Part shown: piece after piece, positions 47,201-59,200 of the stretch | Layout of the letters: each line of letters begins with the position of its first letter | How positions within the stretch are numbered: position 1 is the stretch's first letter | Notes under the pieces: generated by a model | What the model was told of the DNA's origin: nothing | The model's input: the letters and a program-made list of their open reading frames with translations, nothing else | Databases searched by the model: none | NCBI GenBank assembly: GCA_000727475.1 | Contig: KL647320.1 | Span: forward strand, 1-64,000 | DNA length: 64,000 nucleotides | Origin: Sarcocystis neurona | Taxonomy: Eukaryota; Apicomplexa; Conoidasida; Eucoccidiorida; Sarcocystidae | Direction of reading: 5' to 3' | Made by a program: the position numbers and the translations under genes

Positions 47201-50200
47201 ATCGCAGGCACTACGAGTGATGTGTGGGGTGGAAGGAAAAGTTTCGGTTTGCGCGGGAGACGACAAGAAGTGTGAAGAGAAGAAGGCGCAGAGGATCTAG
47301 CGGAAGGCAAAGGAACGGAAATCGGAAGAGAGGACCGACCACCACACCGGCAGAGAAGAGAAAGTGGAAAAACAGAGGAAAGGGAAGAAAAAGGAAGAGG
47401 AAAACGGAGGGGGGCAGGAGGAAAGGAGAACGGGAATGCAGCAAAAAAGGGAAAAGCAACAGGAGCGCTCTGCAGTGGCGGCTGCTGCTGCTGTAAGGAG
47501 GAAATGAAGAGTCATACGCAGGGGCTTCTGCAGAGACCGGCTCTATTTCACGACGTCCGAAATATATTCGCTTCAGCCTCCTGTTGCAACCTTCCTCGCC
47601 GAAAGTAAAATATTTCTGCTCCTGCTGCAGTCCACACGTATGTGTGTGTGTAAATGTATGCGCATATATGTACATATGTATATATGTGTATGTATATGTG
47701 TGTGTGTGTGTGTTTATACACGTGTATATATATATGTATGCATGTGTGTTTATGTATGTGTATATGGATGTGGAGTTATATATGTGTGCGTCTTCTGCAG
47801 CGTGCGTGAACGTGTCTCGCTCTCTTCCTCTTTACGTAGTCTGTGGACTTGTGTGTATGTCTGTCAACGTCTACAGAAGGATGGATAAATGTATACATGT
47901 CTTCTACATATATATTTGCGTGTCATTTTTATTCTATACATACGTCTCTCTCTCTTCCTATTTCCCCGTCATATGTGCATATGTATATATATGTTTGTAT
48001 GTCATATTGCTTGTGTACATACGGCTCCCTCTCCTCCTACTTCCCCAGTATAGGTGCACATATATGTAATGCCGCGTTTCTTCTATACATCATCTCTCTC
48101 TTTTTCTGTCCCCCTGTGATATATCCATACTTGTGTGTTTATTGTCTGCGTGTACACGCTTGCAGCATCCGTTGTCTCCGGTTCTCGCGTATGTGGGCGT
48201 GGAGTCGCCGCAAGACTCGTAGATGTCTTTTTGCGGTTACGTTTTTTTCTCTCCGCGGCCGCTTTTTTTGTTTCTTCTCATTCTCTCTGCAGATAACTTT
48301 GCGTGGGCTGCGGCGCGCGCAAAATCCCATTTTCTCATTTCCCTTCTTCCTCGCACTTCCGTCAGTAGACGTCCGTGTCTCCTGCAGCAACAAAGGGATG
48401 CGTATCGGTCTTGTTCTCTCCAGCAGAGACGAGACACCTCTGCGTCTGCCAGTGTGGGGTGCAGCTTTTCCTCTCAACCGTTTGCTTCTGTATGCACGCG
48501 GCAGGCGGCTATCCTGGACGTGGGGACGCATACAAATACGTAAAAATTGCTTCCTCCTACGTGCTTCCTACTTCTCCCTGCCTCACATATATATGTGTCT
48601 GCGCGTCTGCAGGGTCCCCGTCCGTGCTCGTAAAAATAGACTCGTCCGCAGCGCGAGTCGTTTACTCCTGCTGGGCGATCGCGTAGGCGCATGTGTCTCT
48701 CTGCTTGGGGACGTCTTCTGCTGCCTTGCTGCTTCTTCTTCTTTTTTCCTGGCGTTGTAGACCCCGGGAAGTGTCTACTGCTGCTTTCGCTGCTTCGGTG
48801 ATTCTGCGCATGCGTCCCCCCGCAGGACGTGCTGCGGTGCGGCTGTTCGCTCCTGGGGACCCTGGAGCCAGAAACAAATCCTGCGACAGATCCGCCACAC
48901 GTAGGTGTCTTTTTTAACATGTTCTCACTGTTCAAAAGAAAAAGTTCTCTTCCCTGCTGCGTGTTGCTCTCTTGCCTGCCCTTTACCGCGGTCCTCTTGT
49001 GTATGACAACCAGCCGGTCCCTCTACGAAGATCTCCTGCCGTTCCTCTGCCCCAGCACCAACAGCAGCAGCTGCAGCAACACTTGGGCAACGCAGAGGAG
49101 AAGACACTGCAATACGCCCGGCCAAAAGTGGGAAGCCGCCCCGGGGACAAAAGACCTGCAAACACCTCGGGTCCCATCACAAGTCATGACACACTAACGT
49201 GCCGTGCCATATATATATATATATGTATATACGCGACTCGCTCTCTCTCTGTCGCTTTTCTTTCCTTTCTACCTCTCTCTCTCTATATATACCTATATAT
49301 ACATTCGAATATAGACACATACATATATGCGTGTCGCTCGCTCTCAGTCTCTGTTGCTGTCTCTCTATGTGTCTCTCTCTCTATATATATAGACAGAAAG
49401 AGAAAGGAACACACGCCTACGGAGAGGTGTGCAGATATGCATATATGCACATACTTTTGAATACGCATATATATATATATATGTATCGCTCTCTCCCTCT
49501 GTTTTTCTCCTTCTGTATATATATATATAAATGCACACACAGTAGGTACACGCGCGTACAGGGAGCTGGGCAGATAGGCATATATACATATACGCCTCTA
49601 GATACATTTGACTGTATACGTAATAGCTTGCATCTCTATGTAATTGACTCTGTGTGTTTCTGGCTATGTGCACACACATCCGTACAGAGGGATATGCCAC
49701 ATGCATCTCTGTGAAAAAGTTGCTAGCGGTCGCCACGGTATGTCTTCTTCTGCTTCTTTATCCCCTTCTGCGAGACATAAAAGGACATGTCCGTGGAGAG
49801 AGCAGGGGTAGACACAGACAACTGTAGACACAGACAGCTGTAGACACAGAGAGGGCCGTGTCTCTGTGTAGAGGATTTTCCTCGTGGGGTAGGCCCCTTT
49901 CTCGTAGACTTCTCTACACATAAATGGGGCGCTATCGACTATCCTCCTGCTCGCGCTGTTGCTGAACGCATGGTAGAGGCCACCTACACAAAAATACCTA
50001 CGCGCGGGGATTTTTTTCTGTTTGCATACATGTGGAGACTATTCTATATACGTATAAACGTATGTAAATATCTATCTATCTATATATATATGTATATACA
50101 CATATATATCTTTCTCTCGCTCTCTATATATGTATATGTAGGCAAACATGCGTGTATAGATACATGACATAAACGAAAGTGTCCATAAGTGCTCTATATA

Positions 50201-53200
50201 TGTGGGTGTTCATAAATACATACCCATATATGTATATATATGTATTCCCCATGCATGGGCCGTTCACTATATGTATATATATACACAAGTGAAACAACTC
50301 TTTATACATATAAATGTATGTGTGTCTACATATGTGTATGTCTTTCTCTCTTTTGTCTCTCCGTATATCTTTCTCTCTTCATATATGTCCGCGTTTTTAG
50401 GCAAAGCTACGTATGTAGATACATTTATATGTGTGGAAATACGCGCTTACGTATCATATATGTGGTTTGTATATACATATATATATATACATACGTATAT
50501 GTATGCATATATGGGTATATATACGCGTGTGGGTTATATGTGCGTGCTCCATTTCCTGCGTATGTGCGTAGGCAGTTAGGATTCTTTTAGGACATAGCTT
50601 CGATTTTTTTGACGTTCTTCTTTCTTTGCTTCAATAGATGAAAGCGGACTCTCTACATGCGCCTCTTCACACGTTGACGGCGCTATCAAGTTAGACCCTT
50701 TTACGTATGTTTGTGCATACACACATGTGTGTTTACTCACATATCTCTGTGTCTGCGTGTATTGTCGAATATTTCGTAAATATCCACATATATATATGTG
50801 TATGTTATCGTGTGTTCATCTACATACAGCTGGTCACAAGGATAGGTACGTATACACATGTATATGTGCTAAATTACCACGTAGACGTGGGTATAGATAG
50901 TGTGAGTGCATGCATCACATGCGGACGCTTGTGAAGACAGGAGAAAGACGGCGGCTCAAGTAAAGCTCATATCTACAGAAAGACAGAGAGAGAAATGTGT
51001 AGATATCCAGAAATACATACATGTAGAGAGAATGAGATCAACGAATCTATCTGTATGCATGTATATATGCATATTATATATATGTATGCGGAGAACGATT
51101 TGTGTACCACATACATATATCTGTGTGTATATACATAGATATATGTATCTACATATACGTAGATATGTATATATATATGTATATACATAGGTATATATAT
51201 ATACACGCGTGGAAATACGTGAGTATACCGTTCTCTCTCTCTCTATATATATATATATACACTTATCCATACATATACGTGTACATATATATATACATAT
51301 ATATATATATAAGCATGTACGTGCCATGCCATAAACCACGGGAAGCAGGTGTGGTGCTACAGCAGTTTCTCTATATTAACTTTTATATATCATGAGTCGG
51401 TAGTGGGTGTCTGTATACGCTTGAGAATTCCTTTACGAATGTGTGTAACCAACATATAAATAGTAAGCATGCATACATATCTTAATATCCACATATGCAT
51501 GTATACATTTGTATCTGTACACAAAAGACCGTGTATATATACATCTGTGTATACCTACACATCCGCGTGTGCACGTCTTCACATTTCTGGTCCTGGAGGA
51601 AAAGAGAAGAAGGTGGAAGGAAGTGAACTGCAACTTTTTTGACGGACGAGGTGCACGCAAGATACGTGCTCTGCTGCTGCTGCTGCACCGCCGCTGTTGA
51701 CGCCGGTGATCCTGCTGTCGTTGCTGCTCTTCCTGCTGCTTTTGCGGCTGCTCTTGCTGCTGCTCCTGCTGCCACTGTTGCTGCCTCTGTTGCTGCTGGT
51801 GCTGCTTTTGCTGTTGCTGCTGCCCAGATAGGCCTTCGGCTGGTCAGCGTCTACGCGAGCATGCTTCTTTACTGGCACTTTTTCTCGAAGAGAGGACTAC
51901 GCCTTAATGTTGAGACAGAGCCGACGGACTCCATCGCAGCCCACTTCTTCAAACTTTTGCACTTTGACGACCCTCAGTACACGGTAATGTTAGTTGTTGA
52001 CATTACATAAATATTTAGAAGTTTATATTTCCATCTAAGTCGGCAAGGGCACCCATATGTAAAACAGAAAAAGAGAGATAGAGAGGGAGACAAGTACATA
52101 TGTGCAGCTAACACGAGTAGATGAACACGCATAGACACCTAATATTTCTTCTTGTTTATACGTGTCTATATAGAGAGAGAGACAACGAGAAGTGCAAATA
52201 CATATATATATATATATACGTAGTACTGATATACGTGTACGTCAGCATGTATACAGAAATATTCTACTCTGTGTGTCTATATACGATGGCGGTGCATGCG
52301 CAAGATTATATATGTACACGTCTGTAGAGGGAAAGGAAAACAGAAATTCAAAGTAGTATAATCGGTAGTAACAAAGAAATACGTGTGCGTATATATATGT
52401 GGAACATGAACATATACGCGTACGTGTATGTATATACAAGGAAGTATATACAAATACAAGAAGGGTCGTATAGAGTCCAGGTTCATGTCCTGCAGGTCCA
52501 CACAGACACGGCTGTAAACATGTATACCTATATGTGCGGGGAGGCGTACAGAAACATATATATATATATATGCGTGTATACATATATACGTAGGTATCTG
52601 AATAAGAGGGAGAGAAGGGAATATGATGGTACCTCAGGCTGTGTATTGATGTATGTACACATGTATACACGAATGTATAAAGGCGAAGAAAGGCAGATGT
52701 CGTGATATATAATATACGTGGCTACGCATATATACGTGTGAAGGTCACACACACACACACATGCGTTGAGTATGCGAATTTGCTGGCGACGACCGCATTT
52801 CGCAGCGGCTGTGGGGAGGCGTGCGCAGGATATTTTTGCGGTGTTTACTTTTGTCTGTAGAGCAAGACGAGAAAAGATGTTCTCTGGCTTGGGAACTTTT
52901 TCTGTACACAGAAGCATATTTATACAGGAGGGCAAAAGACAGGGGACACTCCAGAGATAAAAGAAAAACAGAGGAAAACAGCAAGAGAGACACACACACA
53001 AAGGACACATATATATAATGTCGACCATACCTCCCCATATCCGCGTGTCTAGGGGGATATATATATACATATATGTATATACAGGAAGACTGAGATACGC
53101 ACGCATATATATATATATATACACATGTGTATATATAGACAGAGAGAGATAGATGTAGAGAGAGAAATATAGACATACATATATATATATATATATATAT

Positions 53201-56200
53201 ACATTTGCGTATATACACATATATATATATGTATGTATGTGCGTGCGTAATTCTATGTGTAAGTACAGATACGTTTGTGCAGGTGTACGTGCAGAAACTG
53301 TTCGAGTGTTTGGGTGCAGAGAGTTTTTGGTGTTTGTTGACTGTGTTGTACATTCAACTTTACTATAAGAAGTAGAATTTACAAACTTTTATACTTATAC
53401 GTAGATATTTCAGACCCCATGTATACAAGAGCAAACGTTTTAATACCTATCCCTCACCTTCTCCTCTTTTTCATACATACAAATAGATACACATAGATAT
53501 GCATGAATATATATTCATATACGAACATACACGTATATATATGTGTCTACACGTATATACATATGGCATATATACATATATGCATAGACAGAGAGACACA
53601 GGCCTATAGTTATGATCAAATCTTTCTTTGTATTGATACATATATGTATTTGTACACATATATATACAAGTACATAGAGATTTGTATAGACATACATATA
53701 TATATGTATGTATGTATAATTCTTCATGGATTCCCTACAAAGATACGTACGTGTGTGTATATATAAATATATAGATGTATATATTTGTCTTATAATTTAT
53801 GTGAGTAGGGTAGACCCCTTATATTTGTGAGTGAGAAATGCAGATTTGTTTGCAGGAGAATCCCCTGAAGATCCACGCGTTACGTATTTCTCTCAGAATG
53901 GACGTTTTAATACCTGTCCTCACACAAATATGTATTTGTGTAGGAACATACGCATATATACGTAAACGCGAATGTGGACTACATATGGATATATGTGTGC
54001 GTTGCTGTTTGCAGTTGGACCCCCTGGAGGTGCACGCATTAGATACTTCTCTCATTCTTTACGCCGAGCACGAGTTCAACGGTAACACAACTCCCTTTCT
54101 TTTTTCACATTTGATCCTCAATAAACGATATATGCGTTCCACTCTCGCAGTTTCCTACTTTTCTTCTTCTTCTGTCTCGTCTCTTTTTTCTTCGATCGTC
54201 TCTTCTTCTTTTCTTTCTGTACCCCTCCCATTTGTCTTCTTATCGCATCTCTCTGAGTATATATATATGTGTATACCGAGGGAAAGGGATAGAACTTTAT
54301 ATGCTGCTGCGTATATACAGGTCATATTATATATACATATATGTACGCTCACGTAGGGATGTATATACTTCACATACTATATATATACATACACGTAGGG
54401 AGGGTGTATATACCCCATATATTACATATATATATATATATATATGTTCACGGAGGGGTGTACATACTCCATATTATACATATATATATTCACATAGATA
54501 TGTATAGACTCCATTTTATATATATATGTATGTATTTATACACGTAAGGGGGTATAGACGCCAGGATATATACATACATAGCACCAAATACCAGTGGCCG
54601 TTCTTCACCACCTATATATATATATATATATATATACGTGGCTTCATATAGGACTGTATGCACGCCATAATATATATATATATATGTAGCTTTATAGAGG
54701 GGTGTATATACCCCGCAATATACGTGTAAATAGCATCAGACACGTGTGTACGTCCTTCCCAACGTATATATATATATGGCTTTATAGAGGACCACATGTA
54801 GGCCACTACGTATATACGTGTGTATATATACATGTGCATATATAGGACTGTACGTACGCCATACCGTATAAATGTATGTATGTATATACGGCTTTATATA
54901 AAACTGTATGTACACCATAATATATATAGCTCTATCAAGAGGTGTATAGACACCACAATATATATGAATATGTATAGCTTCTTTCTGTGGCATACGTACA
55001 CTTTAATATATATATATATATACATGTGGGCATAGATTTATACAGGTGGTGTATGTAAGTCATACGATACACGTACATAGAGATAGAAAGTGAAAGTACA
55101 TCGCTTGTGCGTGACGTTTACGAATAGCCGAGTATCTTGCTTCACACATCTTTCCTGGACAGCAACTTCTCCACTTCCCATTTTCTCTCAGTCTGTCTTT
55201 CTGTCTCTTTATACACATATAATTGGCACACATGCCTGCACCGATGTATCTACGTTTTCGTACCCCTCATACCGTCTACATATATATATGTAAATTATAA
55301 AAATATATGAGAAATATGTCTGCGGACTTTATCCAATATAACGTATATATAGAGAGAGAGAGGAAGAGACACATATACGCACACACACACACATACATAC
55401 ACACATATACATATACATATACACATATATATATATATATATACACGTCTGGGTATGTCCGTCTGCGTGGGCGTAATATTTTATATATGTATATAGATAT
55501 GTGGATCCGGGTCAATACGTAAAACACATGTAAGTATGTATATACTTATATATATACACATATTAGTCATACACATATATATATATGTATATAGGTCTGT
55601 ATAGAAGTGCAGTCGTACATATATAGATGCAAAACCATACATATATAAGTATATATATATATAGAGAGAGAGAGAGAGAAATGGACTTATGAAACTTGAC
55701 ATAGCCACAGAATGATACTTCTAAGCGTAGATGTACACCCCGGTGCATATCTGTATAGAGACCACGAGATACATACATATATATATATATGTGTACTATT
55801 GAACCTATATAAATATGTACTCAAGAACACAGGTGTCTCCACATTTGTATGTATATCCCTATATCTATATACACGTGTGTTGTACACACTTACCGCAGCG
55901 AAGAAGAAATTTCTTGTGTGTGGTGGTGTCTCCTCCTTCGTCTCCACATACACCTGCGTGAAGAAAACGAGACTTTCTCGATATGTGTGGGTGGTGTATT
56001 TTCTGCTGCCTCTCGAAGCTTCGACGTTTGCCGCGCGAGTCACAGCAGCAACCGGAAGTGACATGTACAGCGCGATTTGCAGCGCCATCGGGACGCTGCG
56101 CGGCTCTCTGCACGGCGGCGCAAACGAAGCAGCGCTTCATTTTCTCTCTTCTCTTTCGTCTCCCCAGCAGGCTGAAGAAAAGGTGAGTCCCCTTCTTCCC

Positions 56201-59200
56201 CTCCTCCGTTAAACAGAAAAGTGCCCCGTCTCTGTCTGTCTGCTTTTCTGTGTTTCTTTTCCTCCGCCCCTACCTCTCTGTCTGTGTCTGTGTCTTGGTG
56301 TTTAACGAGACTGCACATTAGCGTGTACATGTGTGCGTGTTGTAATAGGCGCTGCTGCTGCTGTTGTTCGTTTTGGCAGGTGTGTCGATGTCTGCACGTT
56401 ATCAATCTGCTGCTGCTTCTGGAGCTGCTGGCGTACGCTGCTGCTGTTGCCCCCTGCCGCTGCTGCTGCCCACTGCTCCTCCAGCTGCTGCTGTTGCCCA
56501 TTTCTGCTGGTGGCAGTGCTGCTCCTGCTGGTGCCTTTTGCTGCTGTTCCTGCTTGTGGGGTGTCTTCTCGCCTTTTCTTCCCCGGCCGTTCCTTGTTTT
56601 TTCTGAGGTGCTGCTGACCGTCTCCCATTACCTTGGCTGCTGCCGTTCCTGCTGCTGCTGCAGTGACGCAGCTGCCGCAGAGCGTCTTCTGCTCCTGAAC
56701 GTGTTTCCTGATGCGGCGGCGCTGTCCCTCTTCTTGGTGCTGCCGCTGCTGCTGCTGCCGCTGCTGCTGCCGCCGCTGCTGCTGCCGCCACTGCTGCTTT
56801 GGCGTGCGCTACGGCTGCTGCGAGTCTCCTGCGCCGTCCGCCCTGCTTGTTCTGTTGCTGCAGTTGCCTGTTCTGGTGCTGCGGTTGCTGCTGCTGCTGC
56901 TTCTGCTGCGTTGGCGGTTGCATTTGTTGCCGCATCTTTGTTTCTGCCGGTACTAAGCGTGCACGGCCGCTTCTTGTGGCTCCAGATTTTCTCGCTCCTA
57001 CGACTCCTGCTACGACTACTGCTGCTGCTTCCCCTTCGACTTCTTCCGTCCTCTGCTGCAGCTGCACCAGATGTGGCTCTGCAAAGAAAAAGTGATGGGC
57101 TTCGGGCACCGCGTCTACAAGAAAGAAGGAGACCCACGAGCGCCGCTGCTGATGCGGCTCGCTGAGCAGCTGTCCCGCCGTCCTCCGCACAACAGCAAAA
57201 GGCAGCAGCAGCAGGAGCAACTCCTTGCTGTCGCGAAGCACGTCGAACAGCTCATGCTGGCGCACAAGCATCTCTATCCGAACGTGGACTTTTCGAGTGC
57301 GATAGTTTACTCTCAGTAAGACCTGGTCGTCTGCGTCTCTCCTGCTGCTGCGCGGAAATTGCCACTGCCGCTGCTAAAGAAATCTCACGACTCCTGCTGC
57401 TGCTGTCAGAAGTCGGCATACTGCTGATGCTGCTGTCAGAGGTCGGCTCCTGCTGTTGCTGCTGCTGTCAGAGAGGGGCTCCCGCTGCTGCTGCCGCTGT
57501 CTGGAATCGGCTCCTGCTGCTGCTCTCAGAAGTCGGCGTGCTGCTGCTGAGTGGGCAGGTGAAGAACGGCTGCTGCTGAGCAGGAAGCCAGTGTGGACCG
57601 TCGAGCTGCTGGGTGGGACGATGCCGCTACTGGTCAGATCTATATGCTGCCACCTGTAGTATTTAGGGTAGTTGTCATCCTGCGGGTTATAGACGAACGC
57701 TGCTGCCAAGAGGAGAACCGCTGCGGGGAGGAGTGCTGCTGCGACTCCTGTTGCTGCGGCTGCGGCTGCCGCGCGACTGCTGTTGCTGCTGCTGTTACTG
57801 CTCCTGTTACTCCTGCTGTTGCTGCTGCTGTTACTGCTCCTGTTACTCCTGCTGTTGCTGCTGCTGTTGCTGCTGCTGCTTTGCTGCTGTTGCTGCTGCT
57901 TGTTTCTGACTGTGAAGTGTAGAGACTGATCGCTAACGTGCCTGCTGCTGTTGCTGCTCGGCGGGTGTATGTCTGTCGCCTTGGCGCCATGTGCTTCCCT
58001 GCTCTCTGCATGCGCAGAAATATCCACATTTACACACTTGCCCGTCCCATCTGCTCACCGAACAAGCACCTGGAGAGAATTCTGAGGAAACACTTTCACA
58101 CAAACACGCGCCTGTATCTTGAAAAAGAAGCGACGAGGACGACAGTACAAAAATTTACTTCTTTTCTAGACGTCTTTATATATATATATATATATATGCA
58201 CGTGTCTGTGTGTGGCTATATACAGAGCAATCTTCTGTACGGATGTGTATGTATACACCGAATACGTAGACCCAGCAAAATGGTATTGTCGCTCTCTCTT
58301 TCTTTTTGTTCCTCTTTTTCTGTCCATCTCTCTTTTTTTCTCCCTTTCTTCCTTTCTTCCTTTCTCTATGTCTCACTCTCTACATATATATTTATTAATA
58401 TAGATATATATGGATACAGGTATAGGGGAGGCCGGTGCATCCGCACTCTGTCTGTCTCTTTTTCCATGTGTATAGACGTCTATCCTTATGTGTATACACC
58501 GGGATCTGTCTCTTCTTATATATATTTATATATATTTATATAAGTACATATAACTGCATATCTGTCTACTCACGCAGGGGGACTCCTCCCTACGTCTATT
58601 ATATCTGTGTGCGTACATATACATATACATATATATATAGATACAGAGCAATAAATACGTACAACTCTATACACATCTAGTGTATGCACATACATAATCG
58701 TGAACGCATATACACTCCCATACGCATATATATATATATTTATAAATACACATGTGTATGCATCTATGTGTACATATATCTAATATACATATATATATAT
58801 ATATACACTCGGAGGCATACATATATATATATATATATAGATAGATAGATATATATATGTACATATATGAATACACATGTGTATGTATAAAAATGTATGT
58901 GTGTATACATATAAATACACTTATGTACATATGTATATATATACATAGAGAGAGAGAGCTTATACGTATTTGTATGTAGACATTCGGATGCATATAGGTG
59001 TACACGTGTGCAGATGTTTATTAGTTCATTTGGGCAGAAGGTGAGTTGGTGGTTGTTAACGGTGAGGCAGTCGCTTTCCTTTTGCTTTTTAACTGCATGC
59101 GTTTTCTTAGTGGAGACCCTACACGAACAGGAGACACGTACTTCTCTATCTAAAGAAAAGACGTTTTCCTGCTTTTCTCTGCATTCTTCTCTGTGTCTCG

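Noticed and set aside
56221..57165. 314-codon plus frame rich in Leu and Cys
   Set aside because: It runs across a CTG repeat intron and ends inside exon 8 in the wrong frame.
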